DNA of 9,734 bases from an uncultured Collinsella sp. Its GTDB lineage: Bacteria > Actinomycetota > Coriobacteriia > Coriobacteriales > Coriobacteriaceae. Positions 1-8,767 of the stretch are shown here, piece by piece. The notes below the pieces were generated by a model. That model was given only the letters and a program-made list of their open reading frames with translations. It was not told where the DNA came from and searched no databases. The stretch covers positions 1 to 9,734 of the forward strand of contig CAAETD010000117.1 of NCBI GenBank assembly GCA_900758885.1, given 5' to 3'. How positions within the stretch are numbered: the stretch's first letter is position 1; every line of letters starts with the position of its first letter. A program made the translations under genes and the position numbers.

Positions 1-91
1 CATGTCGACCGGGTGCCCCGCTTTTCTTGGAGGGTTCTCTAGTAACTTTTTCAAAACCAATGATCATCAGGTCGGTAGGCCTGTGCGTCAC
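1..91 (-). CDS. Possible 5' end of the next pilus-operon gene (partial, unidentified)
   Basis: Beyond the pilin stop codon two minus-strand frames remain open to the window edge. One can begin at GTG 91-89 or ATG 67-65 and reads ..MIIGFEKVTREPSKKSGAPGRH. The other can begin at a TTG near position 56. Neither has a convincing Shine-Dalgarno, and about 30 residues are too few to assign a family. In most Gram-positive pilus clusters a class C sortase follows the backbone pilin, so a sortase is the expected neighbour, but that comes from context and not from this sequence. It is equally possible that the true start lies to the left of position 1. Confidence 0.25.
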   Translation of the reverse strand, partial: MTHRPTDLMIIGFEKVTREPSKKSGAPGRH

Positions 92-129
92 TCGCTACGG
101 AGGCAGCACGCCATTAAGCAGGGGGGCAA

Positions 130-1782
130 TTATTTTTTACGACGACCGCCTCCCCGCTTGATGACGAGCGCGACAACAATAGCCGCCACTCCGATGGCAG
201 CCAAAGCCGCCACCAGCACCAACGTTCTATCTCCCGTCGAGGGCATAAAGCCTCGACTTGCTTCTTTGCTTGGAGTGTTGAGCACCGACAGTTCAATCGA
301 ACCCGTCCCGGCATCAGCGGTATCAACCCGCAGAGGGCTTTCGGCCGACACGGTCACCTTGGGCTTCGCGGCTGCAACCTGTTTAACGTCCAATCCCTCG
401 GACGTAACCGTTACCGTTCGCTTGCCCTCAAAGGCGGTGTATCCCTTGGGAGCCGCGACCTCTTCGACGGTGTAGACACCCGCGTCCACACCGCTCAATT
501 CCACATGGCCGTCCGCGCCCGTGGTGACGCACGCGGCGGCATCCGTCGACCACGAGCCGTCGGTCGTTAGGATGCGCCCGCGGTCATCGATGATGCGCAG
601 CTTGGCGCCCGCGAGCGGTTTATCGTCCGAGCTTGAGCGCTTGATCAGACTGAGTCCCCAGGTGTAGGCGCACGCGTCATCGCTCGGCGCGCGGGTGAAG
701 CCGGCGTCGCCGGACTGGTCGGCGAGAGGAGAGCGCGGGTAGCGCAGGCAGACCTCGTTGGGGTTGCCCTTGGTAGCGCCCCTATTGCAGCTGGCCCCCA
801 ACGGCGCATCGTAGACAGCAACCACGCGGGCGCCCGCGGTGAAGGCGTCGACCCCGCCGAGCGCGGCGATGAGGTCGCCGGTGCGCACGGTGAAGGTCTT
901 ACCGTCGACCGCCACCTTGGTGGCGCACTGGGCCGTGATGTCGGTCCAGCCCTTCGCGGGCTCGGTGCCGACGCGGCCGTCCTTGTCGGTCTGGACCGCG
1001 TCGAAGCCGCCGTCCGCGCCCGCCGCCACGTACACGCGCATGCTCGCGGCGACCTTGGAGGGGTCGAGCCCCGCGCTCATGGTGTCGACGAACCGCACCG
1101 CATAGGTGTCGTAGGCCGTGAGGCCCGCCGGGACCGTGGCAGAGAGGCGCCAGTACAGGTCGTCGGCGACCGTGGCGTCGGCGGCCTTCTGCCAGGCGGC
1201 GGCGCTGTCCTCCAGCACGTGCTTGGACACCTTGGGGGTCGCGGCCTTGGGCTTGACGCTGACGGCGCTGCCGCCCACCAGGGCCATGATCGGCGCGGTG
1301 CCGGCCTCGCCCTGGGAAATGGCGTCATCGTCGGCGACGATGAGCCAGTAGCCGCAGGGCAGCTCGGCCGTCGTGCCCGCGTTAAGGGCCACGGAAGGCG
1401 CACCGGCATTGTAAATCGCACGGGCAAGCTTTGCCGCTAGCGTGGTCGTCATGTGCCCGTCGGCATTCATCCATTCGGCAGCCTCTTGCGCCGTCGATGC
1501 CGAGTTATCAAGCCCTGCATCATGAAGCACGGGAAGGGCAGCTTGGCGAACCGTGTCATTCGCCCACGCTACATCAGTTGCGACCTTTTGGTCGGCATCG
1601 GCATCGTCGACAACGGTCGCCGAAAAGAGCTGGTACGCGTCGTAACGTGTCGCGACTGTACCGTCCACCGTAATGGCTCCGGTGTCGGCAGCACGGGCCG
1701 TTCCAGGGGCGATCGCAAAAGCGAAGACGACGGCCATGGACATCACCACGACGGCCAACATATGACGGAGCACTTTACTCAC
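130..1782 (-). CDS. SpaA-type isopeptide-forming pilin, MPSTG-anchored (probable pilus backbone)
   Basis: A 550-residue exported pilin, probably polymerised by a sortase and attached to the cell wall. Residues 1-31 form a signal peptide (MSKVLRH, hydrophobic core, cleavage after ARA). Residues 33-178 are an N-terminal pilin domain ending in VSVKPK, which resembles the YPK pilin motif whose lysine joins subunits. Residues 180-350 resemble the fimbrial D2 isopeptide domain (K187, D233, NPNEV near 340-344). Residues 372-505 are a SpaA/CnaB domain with lysine K381, E-box YTVEEVAAPKGY (E440/E441) and asparagine N502 in LNTP. MPSTG (513-517), a membrane helix and a KRGGGRRKK tail form the sorting signal. 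The GTG start at 1782 is preferred over an upstream ATG at 1857: it has GGAG 8 nt upstream, gives a normal signal peptide, and overlaps the adhesin stop by only 8 nt. Six cysteines are present. The middle of the gene is markedly GC-rich. Function as shaft subunit is inferred. Confidence 0.88.
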   Translation of the reverse strand: MSKVLRHMLAVVVMSMAVVFAFAIAPGTARAADTGAITVDGTVATRYDAYQLFSATVVDDADADQKVATDVAWANDTVRQAALPVLHDAGLDNSASTAQEAAEWMNADGHMTTTLAAKLARAIYNAGAPSVALNAGTTAELPCGYWLIVADDDAISQGEAGTAPIMALVGGSAVSVKPKAATPKVSKHVLEDSAAAWQKAADATVADDLYWRLSATVPAGLTAYDTYAVRFVDTMSAGLDPSKVAASMRVYVAAGADGGFDAVQTDKDGRVGTEPAKGWTDITAQCATKVAVDGKTFTVRTGDLIAALGGVDAFTAGARVVAVYDAPLGASCNRGATKGNPNEVCLRYPRSPLADQSGDAGFTRAPSDDACAYTWGLSLIKRSSSDDKPLAGAKLRIIDDRGRILTTDGSWSTDAAACVTTGADGHVELSGVDAGVYTVEEVAAPKGYTAFEGKRTVTVTSEGLDVKQVAAAKPKVTVSAESPLRVDTADAGTGSIELSVLNTPSKEASRGFMPSTGDRTLVLVAALAAIGVAAIVVALVIKRGGGRRKK

Positions 1783-4700
1783 GACGACCACTCCGATCAA
1801 GATCACGATGGCGGCGAGCATGCATCCACGTCGCGGCAAAACACAGCATCGAAGCACCAGCTAAATACGTCATAGTCAAACCAGCCCCGCCCGCCTCAGG
1901 TAGCGTAGTCGAATACTTGTTGGTAAAGGTCGGCGGATCCTGAGAGCCATCGCCATAGGCAACTACGGCGTTGAGTTGGTCCGTGCCATTAGTTACCTCA
2001 ACCGTGACTTTGCGCGGGGTCGTGTCATAGGTGATGTGATCTTTAACATGGTCGATGGCACCCTCGGGCTCGACCTCGGAGATGGTGTAGGTATAGATTC
2101 CCGCCTTGTTGTACTTGACGTCAAAGGAGACATTTCCCTTGTCATTATTGGTCACCGTCTGGAGCACTTTGCCCTCGGCGTCCTTAAGCGCGAACGAGAA
2201 CTGACCTTCCCTGAAGGTTCCGCCTTTAAGCACTTTATTTGCTTTTATCGTCGCTTTGCCTTCAAGGGGCGCGTCATACACCCAAATCTCTGCATCTGAC
2301 GTTATCTCCGTATCGGCATCAAGCAAAGATTTCGCCTTGTTCATGGCTTGCTCGTATTGCTCTTCGGGCGCATTGCCCTTGAGCAGAATCCATGTTGGTT
2401 GGGCGACGCGATATCCAGGAGGCGCCGTCGTCTCCTCGAGGCAGTAAAGCTTGCAGGAAGCCATGGCGTCCGAACTCGTTTCCGAACTCGTTCCAAAAGT
2501 CACACTTCCGTCAGGGCCGGTCGTTCCGTCAGAAAAAAACGTCTTTGCGCCCTCAACGCCGGCACTGCCCTGCGCCTTATCCATGTCAATCGCATAGAGT
2601 GTGAACGTAGCGTCAGCCAACGGCGCGGCAACGTCCTTTTCATCCACTTTGTGGACCACAATGCCGTGCCCCGTTCCGCCTCCCGATGCGCCGGCATCTA
2701 TGTCATATTCACGCTCGTGTTTCACATACCCGCCTGCAACACCTTCAAGCTGCGCCTCGTTGGAAAGGGAAACTGTACCAGACTCACCGGACAGAACTTC
2801 ATATTCGACTTTCAGGTATTTCTCATCGGGAATCCTCAACGTCAATCGCTGCTGCTTTCCAGCGCCCTCGCCAATCGAGTCAAGAGTCGCTCTGTATTTT
2901 TCTTTTGTCAGCACACGCCAATCGCCGTTATCGCACTCAGATACGCTAAGCGACGAGGGGATAAACGTACACTTAGAATCCATCACATCGAACAGATCGA
3001 GGTAGTCGGTTCCGACCTTTAAGTCTAGTGCCGATTCATTAACGAAAATCGTGTATTGAATTCGCTTGCTATTACTTACCGACGAACCTGTCTTTGACAA
3101 TACGTCGTTCTTGATCTGTACGGTATCAGAGTCCGCCTTAAATTCTTTACCATCTGAGCTTGCGCTCGCCGAGTTCGTGAGCTCGCCGAGATTCTTTGAC
3201 GTATCGACTACCGACCTTTTAACAGCAGTCGAATACGTCAGCTTTGCGTACCCTGTATTATTGCCCAGCTTTTCCGTTGGAATTGAAAACGCAACCATCT
3301 GGCGATCGACAGCAGGCGTCAGCAAGACATCCGAAACCTCGGTTTTTTCTCTCTCATGTTCCCATTCGCGGCCGGGCACCGCCGTCCCGTAGGGATTTGA
3401 ATACAAAGAATATTTAGCCGAGCCGGGAATATAACTCATTCCCTCAGGAAGCTCATCTTTGACAACGACATCCTTGCCATTGAGCCTGCCAGCGCCATAA
3501 TACTCACCGGCAGGCGTCTTAGCTCGATTGGCATAGACAGTCCAGTCGACAATCCACGCACCTTTGTCGTTCGAGCCATCCACTGATTTCCAGTCAAACG
3601 TCTCATCCCACCGTGCTTGCGAGCCGTCTTCATTTATTTTTACACTCTTCTCAACCGAAGGCTCCGCTTCGCCCTCAACATAGTAAAAGACAAAATCAGA
3701 ATAGCCGCTAAACCCGTCGACAGAGGCGAAGTTGGAGTACCAACCAGGAAGTGCATCGGTCACCGTTTTATACGTAATAACCACCTCGGGGGACTTATCA
3801 AGCGCTTCTTTGACTTTATCCGTAATGGTTATTTGGATATTGCAGTTGTGTTGGTTGCTGTTCTGCGACGGATTTTCACCACCCGCAAACGTCCAATCGG
3901 TACCTTGGTCCAGTTTGGTACCCCCAATGGTAATTACATGTGAAGGGCCATCGGAGGTATCCGGCCCCATAGTCTGCTTCCAAGCCGCCAGCATGGTATC
4001 TTTGATAAGAATGGATGTTGGGTTTTTCGCATTTACGTAATCACGGAGCTCTACGCGTAATTGCCAAGTTGCTTTTCCGGTCCGAGATGCCTCATCCGGA
4101 TTAAGCAGCGTTTTGCTAATGGTTTTGCCCGTCCAAGGACGGATGTAGTATGCGGTGCTTTCACCAGAGGGCAGACCGGAGTCTTCTTTTTTCACACTTG
4201 CCGTGTTACTAACTTTTTCGTAGGAATTCTCATCTTTCAGCTTAGTTTGATAGACGATGCAGTAGGTCGCATACCGATCGCCCTCTTTTGGATTAAACGT
4301 ATAGCTAAATGAATCCCCTGACTCGCTCAGCATTTCCTCATCGATCTTTTGTTTTTCATCGGCGGTCTCGCCCTTGTAGACCGTATAGCTGCCAATATAA
4401 TCCTGCTTGCCATCGAGCTTGTCGGTAAAGGTGTAGCCAGACATATCGGCCTTGAGAGATCCCCTGTTGAGCACAACCTTCCAAGTGATGACAGACGATG
4501 TTCCGGAGCCAGCCTCTTTTTGAATCATGTCGTATTGAAACGGTTCCGACGCCCCTTTAATCGTAAGAGATTGTTGGTGATTTGCTTTTCCCCAGGTTGT
4601 TTGCACACTATTCCTACCTTGCGTAGGTGTGCCATTAGAAAGAGACAAGTTCTTGCTAACTGTCGTTTCGTAGGTAACGGTATGGTCGCCCTGAGAAAGG

Positions 4701-5515
4701 TTACCTAGCGGCAACGTTGCAGTTCGCTCTTCGATGCTCACGGACGAACCAAGAGGATTTCCATCGAGCTTGAAGCTGCTTTGCTCAAAGTCCAGGTAGT
4801 CACCGAGCGTATCGACCAGTTTTACATCCGTTGCGTGCGACGTAACACTCAGATTAATAGTCCAAGTTATCTTGGCATTTCCGGTACTGCTATCTTGGGA
4901 AAAGACACCTGATTTGTTTCCATCAACTGCGCCATCTTGAATCTCGATCGGCACAGTTTCGCCAACGCCTGGAAATTTCAGTTCGACTTTTTCGCCGTCA
5001 TCTACATCTTTGTCTTTAAGCTCAAACTCGAAATTGACGCGCACATAGAGCGAAGAGGGATGACCGCTGAGATAGCTGGCATCGTAATTAAAAACGACCT
5101 TGTTATCCTTTATGTACCAAGTTCCCATCCTTTGTGCATTCTCGGTATCATCCGTCCTTAAGATACCGCCCTCGTTCTCGTTCACAACAATCGAGTCGGG
5201 AAAGGTATAAATCGTCTCAAGCCTTTCAGGTGTAGGCCCACAATTCTCATGAAAACGAGCTTCCATAAAACCGTAGATAGTATCGGCTGTCGTAATCGAG
5301 GGTGAGCCCTCTTTACCGAGAGGCTGCTGACGACCCTTATCGGCATACAGCCCAACCGTAACGTCCGCCGTATTCTCATCAATCACAATCGGCGTTGGTG
5401 TCGACACATCCTCGGCGCGCACGGGGGCTACGCCGTGGAAAACGGCGGCGGTAAGGCTAATCAAAATGAAGACCAGGGCCGCCATACCCAGCGACCGCGA
5501 GCGGTGTGCGTTCAT
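1775..5515 (-). CDS. Large multi-domain isopeptide surface adhesin, LPEAG-anchored (probable pilus tip or accessory pilin)
   Basis: A 1246-residue exported protein, first gene of the pilus operon. Residues 1-34 are a signal peptide (cut after VRA). After an N-terminal region (35-195), five modules follow at about 200-320, 328-455, 464-605, 618-800 and 805-940. Each shows an early lysine, a TW/DW/QY beta-strand, an aspartate in a V-x-D-x-L-like strand (D235, D365, D506, D687, D843) and a closing N-x-A-like asparagine (N302, N437, N595, N781, N919). This is the layout expected of CnaA-type Lys-Asn isopeptide domains. A glycine hinge (942-948) leads to a SpaA/CnaB domain (950-1085; K956, E-box LEETTAPPGY) and an FctA/Spy0128-like domain (1086-1202; K1094, E1147, N1199 in FTNKY). 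LPEAG (1205-1209), a hydrophobic helix and a basic tail end it. No pilin YPK motif is visible, which favours a tip role. GC is low, about 38-42% in sampled lines. The ATG has AAGGGA 5 nt upstream. Its ligand cannot be told from sequence. Confidence 0.87.
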   Translation of the reverse strand: MNAHRSRSLGMAALVFILISLTAAVFHGVAPVRAEDVSTPTPIVIDENTADVTVGLYADKGRQQPLGKEGSPSITTADTIYGFMEARFHENCGPTPERLETIYTFPDSIVVNENEGGILRTDDTENAQRMGTWYIKDNKVVFNYDASYLSGHPSSLYVRVNFEFELKDKDVDDGEKVELKFPGVGETVPIEIQDGAVDGNKSGVFSQDSSTGNAKITWTINLSVTSHATDVKLVDTLGDYLDFEQSSFKLDGNPLGSSVSIEERTATLPLGNLSQGDHTVTYETTVSKNLSLSNGTPTQGRNSVQTTWGKANHQQSLTIKGASEPFQYDMIQKEAGSGTSSVITWKVVLNRGSLKADMSGYTFTDKLDGKQDYIGSYTVYKGETADEKQKIDEEMLSESGDSFSYTFNPKEGDRYATYCIVYQTKLKDENSYEKVSNTASVKKEDSGLPSGESTAYYIRPWTGKTISKTLLNPDEASRTGKATWQLRVELRDYVNAKNPTSILIKDTMLAAWKQTMGPDTSDGPSHVITIGGTKLDQGTDWTFAGGENPSQNSNQHNCNIQITITDKVKEALDKSPEVVITYKTVTDALPGWYSNFASVDGFSGYSDFVFYYVEGEAEPSVEKSVKINEDGSQARWDETFDWKSVDGSNDKGAWIVDWTVYANRAKTPAGEYYGAGRLNGKDVVVKDELPEGMSYIPGSAKYSLYSNPYGTAVPGREWEHEREKTEVSDVLLTPAVDRQMVAFSIPTEKLGNNTGYAKLTYSTAVKRSVVDTSKNLGELTNSASASSDGKEFKADSDTVQIKNDVLSKTGSSVSNSKRIQYTIFVNESALDLKVGTDYLDLFDVMDSKCTFIPSSLSVSECDNGDWRVLTKEKYRATLDSIGEGAGKQQRLTLRIPDEKYLKVEYEVLSGESGTVSLSNEAQLEGVAGGYVKHEREYDIDAGASGGGTGHGIVVHKVDEKDVAAPLADATFTLYAIDMDKAQGSAGVEGAKTFFSDGTTGPDGSVTFGTSSETSSDAMASCKLYCLEETTAPPGYRVAQPTWILLKGNAPEEQYEQAMNKAKSLLDADTEITSDAEIWVYDAPLEGKATIKANKVLKGGTFREGQFSFALKDAEGKVLQTVTNNDKGNVSFDVKYNKAGIYTYTISEVEPEGAIDHVKDHITYDTTPRKVTVEVTNGTDQLNAVVAYGDGSQDPPTFTNKYSTTLPEAGGAGLTMTYLAGASMLCFAATWMHARRHRDLDRSGRRE
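1791..1794 (-). promoter_or_regulatory. Ribosome binding site that fixes the pilin GTG start
   Basis: GGAG on the minus strand lies 8 nt before GTG 1782-1780. It sits inside the last codons of the adhesin gene, and the GTG overlaps the adhesin TAA (1777-1775). This supports translational coupling and argues against the longer ATG start at 1857, which would place a second hydrophobic stretch before the signal peptide. Confidence 0.65.
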
Positions 5516-5520
5516 AGTTG

Positions 5521-5526
5521 TCCCTT
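5521..5526 (-). promoter_or_regulatory. Ribosome binding site of the adhesin gene
   Basis: AAGGGA on the minus strand ends 5 nt before ATG 5515-5513. It supports this start, which also gives a clean signal peptide. Confidence 0.6.
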
Positions 5527-5638
5527 AATTCCTACAACACGGTGTGGAATACGGCGAATCGTCGGATCGAACACAAACCCCAACATCTACGAGAACCTAC
5601 CTAGCGCATTGCAAGAACCCATTGGGGAGCAACTTCTA

Positions 5639-5651
5639 AGACGGTTCGTCT
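5639..5651 (-). other. Small perfect stem-loop in the pilus operon leader
   Basis: Minus-strand AGACG-AAC-CGTCT forms a 5 bp stem with a 3 nt loop, about 20-25 nt downstream of the predicted transcription start and well before the adhesin ribosome binding site. It could stabilise the 5' end of the mRNA. With 5 bp it may also be chance. Confidence 0.3.
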
Positions 5652-5676
5652 ATGCCACAATGCATAAAATATAATA

Positions 5677-5706
5677 TAGATACCAATCATGTAAACCGCA
5701 GGTCAA
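5677..5706 (-). promoter_or_regulatory. Likely sigma-70-type promoter of the pilus operon
   Basis: On the minus strand, TTGACC (5706-5701) is followed after 18 nt by TATCTA (5682-5677), embedded in an AT-rich TATATTATA run. Transcription would start near 5670 and give a leader of about 155 nt before the adhesin ATG. This is the best -35/-10 pair between typA and the adhesin. No match to a named riboswitch was recognised in the leader. Confidence 0.55.
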
Positions 5707-5767
5707 GAGGTCTTTTAATTTAATACCAGTTGATATTTACCTGTTAACAGTTTTGTATCATACCGGC
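5680..5767 (-). repeat. Three spaced GGTAT elements around and upstream of the pilus promoter
   Basis: Reading the minus strand, ATTGGTAT (5687-5680), ACTGGTAT (5730-5723) and GCCGGTAT (5767-5760) share GGTAT at spacings of 43 and 37 nt, close to whole helical turns. The first touches the -10 element and the other two lie upstream of the -35. They could be operator half-sites. With a 5-base core in AT-rich DNA, chance is a real alternative. Confidence 0.3.
5741..5750. promoter_or_regulatory. Perfect 10 bp palindrome upstream of the pilus promoter
   Basis: CTGTTAACAG is fully self-complementary and lies about 35 bp upstream of the predicted -35 element, in the AT-rich segment and between two GGTAT elements. 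The position suits a binding site for a dimeric regulator. No regulator gene is present in the window. Confidence 0.3.
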
Positions 5768-5849
5768 TATATTCAGTGGAATTATGTATATGTTTAAACA
5801 ACTTAACTTTGACCCGAAAGCCGGTCGGAGGGGATAGCCGCCCCCACCG

Positions 5850-5880
5850 TGGTGCAAGCGAACCTGTCCCCCTTGCACCA
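5850..5880. repeat. REP-like stem-loop, 9 bp perfect arms
   Basis: TGGTGCAAG (5850-5858) and CTTGCACCA (5872-5880) are perfect inverted arms around a 13 nt loop, CGAACCTGTCCCC. The element abuts the typA terminator and shares its edge base at 5880. Its shape and the GGGGACAGGTTC loop (minus strand) resemble dispersed repetitive extragenic palindromes. That identity is a guess here, since only one copy is in the window. It could also act as a second stem of the terminator. Confidence 0.5.
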
Positions 5881-5916
5881 GAAAGGGCGCCGACCGCGAT
5901 GGTCGACGCCCTTTCT
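5880..5916 (-). terminator. Transcription terminator hairpin of typA (probably bidirectional)
   Basis: Starting 26 nt past the typA stop, the minus strand forms AGAAAGGGCG, one C/A-type mismatch, CGACC, loop ATCGC, GGTCG, then CGCCCTTTCT. This is a 10 bp outer stem and 5 bp inner stem. The uridine-rich part lies inside the stem base and no long T-run follows on the minus strand, so it is an A/T-footed hairpin of the sort that can work in both directions. Termination strength cannot be read from sequence. Confidence 0.6.
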
Positions 5917-5941
5917 TGTTAGACGCTATAAAGCCCAGCGC

Positions 5942-7780
<1,839 letters not shown>

Positions 7781-7827
7781 GTAGTTCCCCTATCTTCTAT
7801 CCATATACAAACGGCACGCGTATGCGG

Positions 7828-7855
7828 CCCGCCCAGCGATACAACGCTCAGCGGG
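7828..7855. other. Stem-loop in the gap upstream of typA
   Basis: CCCGCCCAGCG (7828-7838) and CGCTCAGCGGG (7845-7855) can pair over 11 positions with one mismatch and one G-T wobble around a 6 nt loop. It ends about 47 nt before the typA ATG and begins about 42 nt after the preceding gene's stop. No T-run follows on either strand, so it is not a standard terminator. It may be a weak terminator, a processing site or a leader structure of typA. Confidence 0.4.
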
Positions 7856-7897
7856 AATATTGAGCCTTTTACCGAAAACTCGTTTATTTTAGCGATT

Positions 7898-8347
7898 TTA
7901 GATGAGAGGGGTTTCCTCACCTGCGGGTTCAGGGTCGCTCCACATAAAACCATCGCCGGCGCCCATGCCCTCATACAGCACATATGCCGAAAAACCACTC
8001 TCGAGCGTGGTTTCGAAGAAGCTCACGAGCAGAGCATCGTGATAGCCGCCGTCAATCTCGACGCAGCCGGTGTAGCCGATGGCATAGCGAGCGATACGGC
8101 CCAGGCCCTCGTCCTTAAGACCCATCTTGTGCTCGGAGATAAAGTTGGTGGCCGCCTCGAGGCACGCCTCTTCGCCATCCTCATCGAGCGCCGCCAGATA
8201 GCGGTTGGAAGCGGCGTCCTCAATTGCCACGACCACGCCAGGGTTTTCACCGGCGGCAAGGTCATCCAAGAACGCGCCGATCAGATCGCACACCATGGCG
8301 TCGAGCTCGGCGGAGACGTTACCGGCGTCCTGCATATCCTGTGCCAT
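7898..8347 (-). CDS. Small acidic soluble protein of unknown function
   Basis: A 149-residue protein I do not recognise. It has no signal peptide or membrane segment and is rich in Asp and Glu, so it is probably cytoplasmic. Notable stretches are VCDLIGAFLDDL (19-30, helical), NPGVVVAIED (35-44), a central segment around 65-92 (AATNFISEHKMGLKDE, IARYAIGYTG), and a C-terminal half rich in aromatics and glycine (FETTLESGFSAYVLYEGMG, 111-129). The mixed helix/strand pattern suggests a small alpha/beta fold. ATG 8347 follows GGAAGG by about 7 nt, a reasonable ribosome binding site. It lies 30 bp after the membrane protein gene and 117 bp before typA, all on one strand, so it probably shares their transcript. 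It reads as a real gene because of its RBS, normal composition and tight spacing. I make no functional claim. Confidence 0.75.
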   Translation of the reverse strand: MAQDMQDAGNVSAELDAMVCDLIGAFLDDLAAGENPGVVVAIEDAASNRYLAALDEDGEEACLEAATNFISEHKMGLKDEGLGRIARYAIGYTGCVEIDGGYHDALLVSFFETTLESGFSAYVLYEGMGAGDGFMWSDPEPAGEETPLI

Positions 8348-8377
8348 CTTTAGACCTTCCCATCGAGTCTGGCGTCG

Positions 8378-8767
8378 TTACAGTTCTTGTGCCTCGGCGG
8401 CGATCTTAGCGGCAGCGTCGCGGGTGCGCATCATATCCATCGCGCGCTTGTCGAGCACCTTGATCTGACTGGTCAGCATGACCGCATCGACCACACCCCA
8501 GATCACGAGGCCCGTAGAGATCGAAAACCCAAGCGCACCAACTGTACCACGAAGGCGCGAGCAGATTGCCGCGACAAGGGCGGAGACGACAACCATCTTG
8601 ATAAACGAGCCGCGGCGTTCGCGAAGCGTGCGGACCTGCGTCACATAGGCAATGCGAGCCGCCTCAGAAGCCTCCGAGCGCATCTGGGCCTCGCGCGCAA
8701 TGGCCGCCGCCTCAGCCGACATACCGCCGGCCATCAGCGAACGCTCCGCATCCTGGCCGCCCCGCAT
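8378..8767 (-). CDS. Small two-helix membrane protein, unknown function
   Basis: A 129-residue protein with an alanine-rich helical N-terminus (about 1-48), a basic stretch RTLRERRGS, two hydrophobic helices at about 54-70 and 76-99, and an alanine-rich charged C-terminal helix (104-129). With a short loop between the helices, both ends would lie on the same side of the membrane, probably the cytoplasm given the Arg/Lys flanks. No enzyme motif is visible. The ATG directly follows the BFN stop (TAAATG), which suggests coupling, but that ATG lacks a Shine-Dalgarno. Met12 (8734) has GGAG 9 nt upstream and is a serious alternative start, giving 118 residues. It is the middle gene of a BFN, membrane protein, acidic protein group. 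Confidence 0.72.
   Translation of the reverse strand: MRGGQDAERSLMAGGMSAEAAAIAREAQMRSEASEAARIAYVTQVRTLRERRGSFIKMVVVSALVAAICSRLRGTVGALGFSISTGLVIWGVVDAVMLTSQIKVLDKRAMDMMRTRDAAAKIAAEAQEL

Noticed and set aside
1783..1857. N-terminal extension of the pilin to the ATG at 1857
   Set aside because: It would overlap the adhesin by 83 nt and add a second hydrophobic segment before the real signal peptide. The GTG at 1782 has a Shine-Dalgarno and a natural start.
2348..3022. 224-codon plus-strand frame inside the adhesin gene
   Set aside because: It is antisense to a continuous domain-bearing protein, has no RBS and shows biased residue content.
5516..5670. Riboswitch, such as a cyclic-di-GMP type, in the pilus leader
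   Set aside because: I looked for a conserved aptamer core and found none; only one small 5 bp stem is visible. A covariance-model search would decide.
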